Shown: positions 1 through 5,484 of the stretch, in pieces
Layout: the number at the start of each line of letters is the position of its first letter
How positions within the stretch are numbered: the first letter of the stretch is position 1
NCBI GenBank assembly: GCA_945869505.1
Contig: CAMBOZ010000076.1
Span: 1-5,657, forward strand
Length of the DNA stretch: 5,657 nt
Direction: 5' to 3'
DNA from: Bifidobacterium breve
GTDB lineage: Bacteria > Actinomycetota > Actinomycetes > Nanopelagicales > Nanopelagicaceae
The notes under the pieces: generated by a model
The model's database searches: none
Told to the model about the DNA's origin: nothing
What the model saw: the letters and a program-made list of their open reading frames with translations, nothing else
Position numbers and translations under genes: made by a program

Positions 1-619
1 CGATGGATTCGTAGTTAGAGAGCTCGGCGCCAAATTTGATCCAGATATGGTCAAAGTCTCTGTAGATGGTGAGACAATTAAACGATCTTTGACTAAGACT
101 TATCTTGTACTTCATAAACCAAAAGGTGTTCTGTCAACGATGTATGACCCGGAAGGGCGTCCCTCGCTCTCGGACTTTATTGACGTGCGCACCGAGCGAC
201 TTTTTCACGTTGGACGCCTGGATAAGGATTCTGAAGGCCTACTTCTTCTTACCAACGATGGAGATCTGACCTTTAGGGCTACACATCCATCCTTTGGACT
301 AGAAAAGACTTACATTATTGAATTTGATGGAAATCTGCCGACCGGGGTCGATAAGGTACTTCTGAAGGGGATCGAGCTCGAAGACGGAATGGGGAGAGTT
401 CTCACCTTCAAGCAGCTATCACCTCAGTGGATTGAGGTAAGTATTCACGAGGGTCGCTATCACATTATCCGTCGCTTGATGGAGGCGGTAGACGTCAAGG
501 TGCTTCGTTTGATCAGAACTAAGTTCGGACCGATCTCTTTGGGCGATACCGCTGAAGGAAGATGGCGAGATCTTAATAACGGTGAATTATTAAACTTACA
601 AAAGGCTTTAGATCTATAA
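1..619 (+). CDS. rluB: rRNA large-subunit pseudouridine synthase, RluB/RsuA family (5' end outside window)
   Basis: This enzyme isomerises a specific uridine of ribosomal RNA to pseudouridine in the cytoplasm; RluB modifies 23S rRNA during 50S maturation. The frame is open from base 2, before the first ATG at 47. The residues ahead of that ATG (DGFVVRELGAKFDPD) continue into VSVDGE and match the end of the S4 RNA-binding domain, so the ATG at 47 is internal and the true start lies upstream. About 205 residues are visible. The signature GRLDKDSEGLLLLTNDG carries the presumed catalytic Asp at 221-223. The C-terminal EGRYHIIRRLMEA block and FGPISLGD follow, as usual for the RsuA/RluB/RluE/RluF group. 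The position upstream of aroH, tyrA and cmk-der is the standard actinobacterial context, which favours RluB over RsuA. The exact target uridine cannot be read from the sequence. Confidence 0.93.
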   Translation, partial: DGFVVRELGAKFDPDMVKVSVDGETIKRSLTKTYLVLHKPKGVLSTMYDPEGRPSLSDFIDVRTERLFHVGRLDKDSEGLLLLTNDGDLTFRATHPSFGLEKTYIIEFDGNLPTGVDKVLLKGIELEDGMGRVLTFKQLSPQWIEVSIHEGRYHIIRRLMEAVDVKVLRLIRTKFGPISLGDTAEGRWRDLNNGELLNLQKALDL

Positions 620-651
620 CGTTTAATCGATTCTCTAAGGTTTAAACGTTA
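617..651. repeat. Perfect 10-bp inverted repeat spanning the rluB stop codon
   Basis: TAACGTTTAA at 617-626 is the exact reverse complement of TTAAACGTTA at 642-651, with a 15-base loop. The left arm starts with the rluB stop codon TAA. Each arm contains AACGTT, and the right side also contains the palindrome GTTTAAAC (640-647). As RNA the stem would be AT-rich and there is no T-run after it, so it is a poor intrinsic terminator. A protein-binding dyad or weak mRNA 3'-end stem are both possible. Confidence 0.5.
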
Positions 652-718
652 AATCTATTTATCAATAATTCAAAAGGAACACCCATTAATACCGTTTTAT
701 CGATATTTTAGATAGCGA

Positions 719-747
719 TTGTGCTTCATTCTGTAGAAAAATATATA
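719..747 (+). promoter_or_regulatory. Candidate distal promoter for aroH-tyrA
   Basis: TTGTGC (719-724) and TATATA (742-747) are separated by 17 bases, a plausible sigma-70-type arrangement with a weak -35 box. An alternative -10 hexamer, TATATT at 744-749, would give a 19-base spacer. One TTTATCGAT copy (748-756) would sit at the expected transcription start, where a repressor could act. Transcripts from here would carry a leader of about 140 bases including the hairpins at 778-817. The surrounding sequence is AT-rich, so chance matches are likely. Confidence 0.3.
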
Positions 748-777
748 TTTATCGATATTGAAGATCAGGGGCCATCA

Positions 778-817
778 CTCACCAATCGTGGGGGAACATT
801 TCTGGCTGTTCCAGAAA
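778..817 (+). promoter_or_regulatory. Hairpin cluster with two mutually exclusive stems upstream of aroH
   Basis: Three stems can be drawn. CTCAC/GTGGG (778-782 with 788-792) has five pairs including one wobble. GGAACA/TGTTCC (793-798 with 807-812) has six pairs and an 8-base loop. TTTCTGG/CCAGAAA (799-805 with 811-817) has seven pairs and a 5-base loop. The last two share bases and cannot form together. GGGTTTTAT follows a base after the third stem, giving it a weak terminator look. Such alternatives are the layout of an attenuator, fitting for an aromatic amino-acid unit, but no ligand-binding or leader-peptide element is identified. Confidence 0.25.
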
Positions 818-831
818 AGGGTTTTATCGAT

Positions 832-862
832 TTAACCGCAAATAACTTTGTTTAGTTATAAA
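832..862 (+). promoter_or_regulatory. Candidate proximal promoter for aroH
   Basis: TATAAA at 857-862 matches five of six -10 positions. A weak -35, TTAACC at 832-837, lies 19 bases upstream, which is long. Transcription would begin near 869-871, leaving a short leader with the AGGGAG ribosome binding site at 883-888. The third TTTATCGAT copy (823-831) directly abuts the -35 element, a typical place for an activator or repressor. Confidence 0.3.
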
Positions 863-882
863 TACCGCATAGATCTGAAGGT

Positions 883-888
883 AGGGAG
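883..888 (+). promoter_or_regulatory. Ribosome binding site of aroH (decides the TTG start)
   Basis: AGGGAG lies 6 bases before TTG at 895 and 12 bases before ATG at 901. The spacing favours the TTG, although the ATG two codons later cannot be excluded. Confidence 0.6.
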
Positions 889-894
889 TACGAT

Positions 895-1266
895 TTGCCA
901 ATGTCTAGCGTCAGAGCAATTAGAGGAGCAACCCAGGCTTCGGCTAACACCGCAGCGGCGATTGGTGATGCCACAAAGGAACTTCTGCTCGAAATGCTCA
1001 AAGCCAATGCCATTACATCCGAAGATGTTATTTCGGTGATCTTCACGGTGAGCCCAGACTTAAATGCTGCATTCCCGGCTGGCTCAGCTCGCGAACTCGG
1101 ATTTAGCGATGTACCCCTGATTTGTAGCGTGGAAATCGATGTTCCAGGTGCACTTGAACGCACCATTAGAGTGATGGCTCACGTTGAATCAGGCTTAAAA
1201 AAGAGCGAAATCTCCCATATCTACCTTGGAGCGGCTAAATCCTTGCGTAGAGATATCGCCCAATAA
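895..1266 (+). CDS. aroH: Chorismate mutase, monofunctional AroH class
   Basis: This cytoplasmic enzyme converts chorismate to prephenate, the branch point to phenylalanine and tyrosine. The 123-residue product matches the Bacillus subtilis AroH trimeric fold along its whole length: VRAIRGAT at the start, SPDLNAAFPA, RELG, the C-SVEID segment, IRVM and HIYL. Residues equivalent to the B. subtilis active site are present: Arg10 (Arg7), Phe60 (Phe57), Arg66 (Arg63), Cys77 (Cys75), Glu80 (Glu78), Arg92 (Arg90), Tyr110 (Tyr108) and Leu117-Arg118 (Leu115-Arg116). The position of B. subtilis Lys60 is Gly63 here. TTG at 895 is chosen from ribosome binding site spacing; the ATG at 901 would shorten the protein by two residues. 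It lies 17 bases before tyrA, so the two steps towards tyrosine are probably co-transcribed. It has no fused dehydrogenase or dehydratase domain. Confidence 0.96.
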   Translation: MPMSSVRAIRGATQASANTAAAIGDATKELLLEMLKANAITSEDVISVIFTVSPDLNAAFPAGSARELGFSDVPLICSVEIDVPGALERTIRVMAHVESGLKKSEISHIYLGAAKSLRRDIAQ

Positions 1267-1283
1267 GGGCTGAAACCTTAAAA

Positions 1284-2372
1284 ATGTCAGATTCTTTAGG
1301 CTCATCCGCTCCTTTTCAAAGGGTCCGAATCGTTGGCTCAGGCTTAATTGGCACATCCATTGGATTGGCCCTCGTCTCACGAGGCTTAAAAGTTGATATG
1401 AGAGATATCGATCCACGGGCAGAACTTCTAGCTCGTGACCTGGTGAAATCGCAGGAATTAAAGGACCCGGAGTTAACTATTTTTGCTCTCCCAAGTAGCA
1501 GCCTTTCTCAGGCCCTAGATAGTGAATTTGCTATCAACCCAGGATCTAAATTTATAGATATAGGCAGTGTAAAAACTAAACCTCTACTTGATGTATCAAG
1601 ATCGAGCATTCCATCAAAGAATTTTCTGGCCACTCATCCAATGGCCGGCAGAGAAGTGGGCGGAGCGGAGTCAGCGCGCGCAGATCTTTTTCAATCTCGG
1701 ACCTGGGTTTACATACCAAACGATCTTGAGGGTAATCCGATCGATCCCGAACTTCTTGAATATGGGCTCTGGTTGATTAGCGCGCTCGGATCGGTACCAG
1801 TAGCGATGCAGGCGGCCGAACACGATCGAGCTGTAGCTTTGATTTCCCACTTGCCGCAGATTGTTTCTTCTCTCTTGGCTGGGCAACTCCTTTCGGGGGA
1901 GCGCTCAGCGCTGGATCTTTCCGGGGCTGGTCTGCGAGATACAACGAGAATTGCCGCCTCTAATGCGACGCTATGGGATGAAATCTTGTCTTCAAACTCC
2001 ACTGAGATAGTTCCGCTGTTGATAAGTCTACAAAACGACCTCGATGCGCTAGTCGAGGCTCTCAATAGCAACGCCTCAGTCTCTTCATTTATCGAAAAGG
2101 GAAATCAAGGGCGCGCGTTAATCCCTGGAAAACACGGGGGAGCGGCCCGCGAATACACCTACCTGCCGGTGGTCATTGAAGATAAGCCAGGTCAATTAGC
2201 CGCACTTGTCAGCGAATGCGCCAAAGCAAATGTGAATATTGAAGATCTGACGATTGAGCACTCACCAGGACAGTTCACTGGACTCATCACCCTTGCACTG
2301 TCCAAAAATGATGCAGATGTCCTAAGCGCGCATTTAATTGGTTCGGGATGGAACGTTCACGCTCCGAGATAG
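1284..2372 (+). CDS. tyrA: Prephenate dehydrogenase with C-terminal ACT domain
   Basis: TyrA oxidatively decarboxylates prephenate to 4-hydroxyphenylpyruvate with NAD, the committed step to tyrosine. The 362-residue protein begins with a Rossmann fold whose dinucleotide loop GSGLIG is at residues 18-23. Family active-site blocks follow: DIGSVK (Ser95), HPMAG (His118), the HDRAVALISHLPQ helix (His180, His189) and LRDTTR (Arg218, Arg222). An ACT domain occupies about residues 292-362 (YLPVVIEDKPGQ, then NVNIEDLTIEH), the usual site of amino-acid feedback. Acidic residues after the second strand (Asp41, Asp43) favour NAD over NADP. Use of prephenate versus arogenate cannot be settled from the sequence. 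The ATG at 1284 has only a distant purine stretch (AAGGG, 1265-1269) overlapping the aroH stop, so translation may depend on coupling to aroH. Confidence 0.95.
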   Translation: MSDSLGSSAPFQRVRIVGSGLIGTSIGLALVSRGLKVDMRDIDPRAELLARDLVKSQELKDPELTIFALPSSSLSQALDSEFAINPGSKFIDIGSVKTKPLLDVSRSSIPSKNFLATHPMAGREVGGAESARADLFQSRTWVYIPNDLEGNPIDPELLEYGLWLISALGSVPVAMQAAEHDRAVALISHLPQIVSSLLAGQLLSGERSALDLSGAGLRDTTRIAASNATLWDEILSSNSTEIVPLLISLQNDLDALVEALNSNASVSSFIEKGNQGRALIPGKHGGAAREYTYLPVVIEDKPGQLAALVSECAKANVNIEDLTIEHSPGQFTGLITLALSKNDADVLSAHLIGSGWNVHAPR

Positions 2373-2429
2373 AATAAGCGCTGCGTGAATTAAATTTGAT
2401 ATGCGCAAGCAACGATGGGATGTAAGTAA

Positions 2430-4382
2430 ATGATCGTCGTAGCTATCGATGGCCCAAGCGGCGCGGGTAAATCAAGTACCGCCAAAGCGGTTGCACAGCG
2501 TGCTGGCTGGAATTACTTAGATACTGGTGCACTTTATCGCGCGATGACTTGGCTTGCTCTGCGCGAAGATATCGAGAGCGCTCCAGATATTTTAGCAGCG
2601 TTGAAACGTTTTCCACTGCGTTTTGTTGCGAATCCCGCTAAACCAGAAATTTTCGTTGGAGATGTTTGTGTTAATGAAGAAATTCGTTCCGAAGTTGTAA
2701 CCAACGCAGTTAGCAAATTCAGCGCCATTCCAGAGCTACGCGCAGAGTTGTTAAACGTTCAGAGAAAGTTTATTGCAAACGCAGATCGCGGAATTGTTGT
2801 TGAAGGCCGAGATATCGGAACTGTTGTCGTTCCTGATGCCGCGCTGAAAATTTACTTACAAGCAGACATTGCAGTGCGTGCTGAACGCAGATCTGCAGAA
2901 ATAGATGCACTAGCTTCTGATGTAGGTCAATCACTTGAAGCGCGTGATCAAATTGATTCCACGCGAGCCGCATCTCCGCTTGTAAAAGCACTTGACGCAG
3001 TATTAATTGACTCAACAGATTTAACACTCGAGGAGACCGCTGATTGGGTCTGGGAGTTGCTGAAAGAACGCTCACTACTTGGTTTACCGATTGTTGCAAT
3101 CTTGGGGCGACCTAACGTAGGTAAATCAACGTTAATTAATCGCTTCATTGGCCGTCGTGAAGCAATTGTTGAAGATACCCCTGGAGTTACTCGCGATCGC
3201 GTTCAGTATGAATGCGAGTGGGGCGGTCGCAGATTTATTGTTATGGATACCGGTGGATGGGAATCAAAACCGGATGGAATTTCTGTGCAGGTTAGCGCAT
3301 CTGCAGAACTTGCAATGCAAGAAGCCGATGTTTTAGCTTTCGTTGTAGATGCACACGTCGGTGCGCTAGATGAAGATGACATTTTGGTTCAAGAGTTGCG
3401 AAAAGTTAAAAAACCAATGGTTTTGATCGCAAATAAGGTCGATAGCGATGTAGATGAGGCTGATGCTCACGCACTATGGAATCTAGGTTTGGGCGAGCCT
3501 CGCTTTGTTTCAGCCCTACACGGACGAGGAAGCGGCGACTTACTTGATTACATGGTTTCGGAAATGCCTGAAGTTGGTGGAGCCCAAACGCAAGATGGAT
3601 ATCGCAAAATCGCGTTAATCGGGCGTCCAAATGTTGGTAAATCAAGTTTGTTAAATGCGCTAGCCGGTGAGAACCGTTCTATCGTTGATGATGTTGCAGG
3701 TACAACGCGCGATCCCGTGGATGAGTTAATTGAATTCGGTGGATCGATCTGGCGCTTTATCGACACAGCCGGTTTACGTAAACGCGCTAATCAAGCAAGT
3801 GGTACTGATTATTATGCGACCCTTCGTACGCAAGCAGCGCTGGAACGTTGTGAGTGCGCAGTAGTTGTGCTCGATGCTTCAGAACCAATTTCCGAACAAG
3901 ATCTTCGCGTCATCACTATGGTTGAAGAAGCCGGTAAAGCAATGGTGATCGTTATGAATAAGTGGGATCTAGTTGATGAAGATCGCCGCGATCAATTAGA
4001 CCGTGAAATTGATCGACACTTAGATCAAGTTGAATGGGCCCAACGAGTAAATGTTGCGGCGAAGACTGGATGGCACAGAGACCGGTTAGCTCCTGCCCTT
4101 CGCACAGCGATCGATAGCTGGGAACGTCGTGTTCCGACCGCGAAACTGAATTCATTCCTTGGAGCCCTTATCGGCGCGACCCCACCTCCGGTCCGTGGTG
4201 GAAAGCAACCGAAAATTTACTACGCAACGCAAGCAGGCATTGCGCCACCGAAATTTGTTATTTTCTCCAGCGGTTGGATCGAAGCTTCATCTCGCCGCTT
4301 TATCGAACGCCGTCTGCGCGAGGAATTCGGTTTCCCTGGAACACCAGTTCAAGTAGCGGTTCGAGTCAAAGAGCGCGACTAA
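2430..4382 (+). CDS. cmk-der: Bifunctional cytidylate kinase / ribosome-assembly GTPase Der (fusion)
   Basis: One uninterrupted 650-residue frame encodes two complete proteins. Residues 1 to about 215 are CMP kinase (CMP/dCMP to the diphosphate): P-loop GPSGAGKSS (8-16), LDTGALYR (30-37), EGRDIG (125-130, with Arg127-Asp128), and Arg172/Arg179 in the lid and substrate region. Residues from about 219 on are Der/EngA, needed for 50S assembly. GTPase domain 1 has GRPNVGKS (226-233), PGVTRD (251-256), DTGG (273-276), NKVD (335-338) and SAL (361-363). Domain 2 has GRPNVGKS (398-405), AGTTRD (423-428), DTAG (445-448), NKWD (510-513) and AAK (543-545). A KH-like domain covers about 570-650. There is no spare linker beyond a few residues. 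The ATG follows an in-frame TAA at 2427-2429, so no longer start exists. GGGA at 2417-2420 is a modest ribosome binding site. Such fusions are annotated in some Actinobacteria. Arginine codons lean to CGT/CGC more than in neighbouring genes, suggesting stronger expression. Confidence 0.96.
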   Translation: MIVVAIDGPSGAGKSSTAKAVAQRAGWNYLDTGALYRAMTWLALREDIESAPDILAALKRFPLRFVANPAKPEIFVGDVCVNEEIRSEVVTNAVSKFSAIPELRAELLNVQRKFIANADRGIVVEGRDIGTVVVPDAALKIYLQADIAVRAERRSAEIDALASDVGQSLEARDQIDSTRAASPLVKALDAVLIDSTDLTLEETADWVWELLKERSLLGLPIVAILGRPNVGKSTLINRFIGRREAIVEDTPGVTRDRVQYECEWGGRRFIVMDTGGWESKPDGISVQVSASAELAMQEADVLAFVVDAHVGALDEDDILVQELRKVKKPMVLIANKVDSDVDEADAHALWNLGLGEPRFVSALHGRGSGDLLDYMVSEMPEVGGAQTQDGYRKIALIGRPNVGKSSLLNALAGENRSIVDDVAGTTRDPVDELIEFGGSIWRFIDTAGLRKRANQASGTDYYATLRTQAALERCECAVVVLDASEPISEQDLRVITMVEEAGKAMVIVMNKWDLVDEDRRDQLDREIDRHLDQVEWAQRVNVAAKTGWHRDRLAPALRTAIDSWERRVPTAKLNSFLGALIGATPPPVRGGKQPKIYYATQAGIAPPKFVIFSSGWIEASSRRFIERRLREEFGFPGTPVQVAVRVKERD

Positions 4383-4945
4383 TGTCTAGGAGCAAACTTC
4401 TCAACGTGCCAAATGCCTTAACGGGCCTTCGAGCACTTGGAATTCCGCTATTCGTCTATCTCGCGCTGGTCTTGGAGGCTGATGGTTGGGCAATTCTGAC
4501 CCTAGCCGTAGGCGGTGCCACCGATTACTTTGATGGAAAGATAGCGCGGGCGTGGGGACAAGAGTCTCGATTTGGGGAGTTGGCTGATCCCGCGATAGAC
4601 CGTTTATATATTCTGGCAACGCTAATTGTTCTCTATCTCCGTGATGCGATTCCACTCTGGGTGATTGCACTCTTGTTGTTAAGAGACCTGACTCTGGCGT
4701 TGCTTACAATTGCGCTAACTGCGAAGTCTCTACCGCCGCTTAAGGTTACTTATCTTGGTAAGGCTGCCACATTTAATTTGCTGTACGCCTTTCCATTCTT
4801 GCTCCTAGCCCTGCATCCAGGATGGGCGGGCACTGCCGCCTACATTTTTGGGTGGAGTTTTACTTGGTGGGGAGTTGGACTTTATCTTTTCACCGGTGCT
4901 TCCTATCTCCAAACTGGGATAGCGGCTATTAGAGTGGCGCGGTAG
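4382..4945 (+). CDS. CDP-alcohol phosphatidyltransferase (PgsA / cardiolipin-synthase type)
   Basis: This is a membrane enzyme that transfers a phosphatidyl group from CDP-diacylglycerol to an alcohol. The family signature is complete: Asp48, Asp51-Gly52, Ala55-Arg56, Gly65, Asp69 and Asp73, i.e. D-x2-DG-x2-AR-x8-G-x3-D-x3-D. The 187-residue protein has a short basic N-terminus (MSRSK) and about six hydrophobic segments, near residues 19-31, 36-47, 75-87, 91-112, 131-145 and 150-172. The N-terminal NVPNALTGLR resembles the NxPNxLTxxR start of glycerol-phosphate users. The acceptor could be glycerol-3-phosphate (PgsA) or phosphatidylglycerol (actinobacterial CDP-type cardiolipin synthase), so no symbol is given. 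The frame is open further upstream within der, but ATG at 4382 overlaps the der stop by one base (TAATG) and gives a normal N-terminus, implying translational coupling. It is 36 bases before gcvH. Confidence 0.9.
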   Translation: MSRSKLLNVPNALTGLRALGIPLFVYLALVLEADGWAILTLAVGGATDYFDGKIARAWGQESRFGELADPAIDRLYILATLIVLYLRDAIPLWVIALLLLRDLTLALLTIALTAKSLPPLKVTYLGKAATFNLLYAFPFLLLALHPGWAGTAAYIFGWSFTWWGVGLYLFTGASYLQTGIAAIRVAR

Positions 4946-4970
4946 ATTTCACATCATTATCCAGATCGCT

Positions 4971-4976
4971 GAGGAG
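4971..4976 (+). promoter_or_regulatory. Strong ribosome binding site of gcvH
   Basis: GAGGAG lies 5 bases before ATG 4982 and is the strongest Shine-Dalgarno sequence in the window. It fits the high copy number expected for a carrier protein and fixes the start. Confidence 0.7.
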
Positions 4977-4981
4977 TAAGA

Positions 4982-5359
4982 ATGTCGCTAATACCTGATG
5001 GCCTGCAATACACAAAAGAGCATGAATGGGTTAGTGAGATATCTACAAATGTTTTTCGGATGGGGATCACGGATTACGCACAAGGCGCACTCGGAGATAT
5101 CGTTTATGTGCAGCTTCCAAAGGTCGGTGAAAGCGTAATCGCAGATAAAGTTTGTGGCGAAGTTGAATCTACTAAGAGCGTCTCTGAAATTTTCGCACCA
5201 GTCTCCGGGAAAATTGTTGCGATTAACAATTCGTTGGGGCAGTCACCTGAAACTATCAACTCAGAGCCCTACGGCGCCGGTTGGTTGGCCGAAATCGAAG
5301 TAGAAAGCACGCCAGCTGGCTTACTATCGCCAGAGCAGTACCGTCAAATCACCGCGTAA
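4982..5359 (+). CDS. gcvH: Glycine cleavage system H protein (lipoyl carrier)
   Basis: GcvH carries the aminomethyl intermediate on a lipoyl arm between the P, T and L proteins of the glycine cleavage system. The 125-residue length is normal for the family. Recognisable blocks are YTKEHEWV (10-17), GITDYAQGALGDIVYVQLP (28-46), the lipoylation motif GEVESTKSVSE with acceptor Lys65, APVSGKIVAIN (72-82), and the C-terminal PYGAGWL and LLSPEQY. Nothing essential is missing. No gcvT, gcvP or lipoyl ligase gene is in the window, so those must be elsewhere. In mycobacteria gcvH also sits close downstream of a pgsA-type gene and just before garA, which agrees with this arrangement. Confidence 0.97.
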   Translation: MSLIPDGLQYTKEHEWVSEISTNVFRMGITDYAQGALGDIVYVQLPKVGESVIADKVCGEVESTKSVSEIFAPVSGKIVAINNSLGQSPETINSEPYGAGWLAEIEVESTPAGLLSPEQYRQITA

Positions 5360-5399
5360 TTTGGCGAGTTTTCAGCGGTAATTTTCATCCGATTTCCGC

Positions 5400-5428
5400 T
5401 TGATTTCTCACCGCTCTCACCCTAATGT
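5400..5428 (+). promoter_or_regulatory. Candidate promoter for the gene at 5485
   Basis: TTGATT (5400-5405) and TAATGT (5423-5428) are 17 bases apart, giving a plausible but imperfect sigma-70-type element in the gcvH-downstream gap. Transcription would start around 5435, about 50 bases before the ATG and at the edge of a dyad. The downstream gene could thus be expressed independently of gcvH. Confidence 0.35.
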
Positions 5429-5434
5429 CAGCCT

Positions 5435-5453
5435 CAGGTAGAAGTTGAACCTG
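5435..5453. promoter_or_regulatory. 19-bp dyad at the predicted transcription start, possible operator
   Basis: CAGGT (5435-5439) and ACCTG (5449-5453) form a 5-bp inverted repeat with a 9-base centre. AA (5442-5443) and TT (5445-5446) add two more symmetric pairs around the central G, so 7 of 9 pairs match. Its place just after the -10 element would suit a repressor. The regulator is unknown. Confidence 0.35.
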
Positions 5454-5484
5454 TCCAAGACTTGAAAGCGAAGGGAGAGCCGCG

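Larger units (their letters stand above)
696..831. repeat. Three direct copies of TTTATCGAT in the rluB-aroH gap
   Basis: Copies lie at 696-704, 748-756 and 823-831. The first two are identical over 12 bases (TTTATCGATATT, 696-707 and 748-759). The first and third are identical over 11 bases (GTTTTATCGAT, 694-704 and 821-831). The core ATCGAT is itself palindromic and occurs a fourth time at 626-631. Start-to-start spacings of 52 and 75 bases are near whole numbers of helical turns. This is compatible with tandem operator sites for an unidentified regulator, but no known regulator site is recognised. Confidence 0.45.
620..894. other. AT-rich intergenic region between rluB and aroH
   Basis: This 275-base gap is the largest in the window and is visibly richer in A+T than the genes. 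It holds the 617-651 dyad, three TTTATCGAT repeats, the 12-bp palindrome AAATATATATTT (739-750), a hairpin cluster (778-817) and two promoter-like elements. An open frame of 44 codons (GTG at 721 to TAG at 853-855) has no ribosome binding site and is not called as a gene. I see no tRNA, T-box consensus or run of aromatic codons that would mark a classical attenuator leader peptide. Taken together it looks like the control region for the aroH-tyrA unit and possibly for cmk-der behind it. Confidence 0.6.

Noticed and set aside
47..619. ATG at 47 as the true rluB start
   Set aside because: The frame is open to base 2 and the preceding residues match the S4 domain, so the gene is truncated by the window edge.
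739..750. AAATATATATTT palindrome as a separate binding site
   Set aside because: Alternating AT tracts are easily self-complementary by chance in AT-rich DNA; it probably belongs to the promoter-like element there.
860..870. T-box-like AAATACCGCAT before aroH
   Set aside because: It only loosely resembles the TGGNACCGCG antiterminator sequence, and no specifier stem or terminator is present.
852..1166. Minus-strand open frame opposite aroH
   Set aside because: It is antisense to a clearly conserved chorismate mutase and has Ser/Ala-rich shadow composition.
2373..2429. Promoter or hairpin in the tyrA-cmk gap (TAGAAT at 2370-2375; TGCG at 2382-2385 with CGCA at 2404-2407)
   Set aside because: No acceptable -35 partner was found and the stem is 4 bp with a bulge. 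The 57-base gap may hold a promoter but none can be pointed to.
4274..4381. In-frame upstream extension of the phosphatidyltransferase, starting inside der
   Set aside because: It would add 36 residues rich in Ser and Arg unlike the family N-terminus, and lies entirely within conserved der coding sequence. The ATG at 4382 gives a normal start.
5374..5415. Terminator after gcvH from AGCGG (5374-5378) with CCGCT (5396-5400), or AGCGGT with ACCGCT (5410-5415)
   Set aside because: The stems are only 5-6 bp with 17- to 30-base loops and no T-run follows, so intrinsic termination is not supported.
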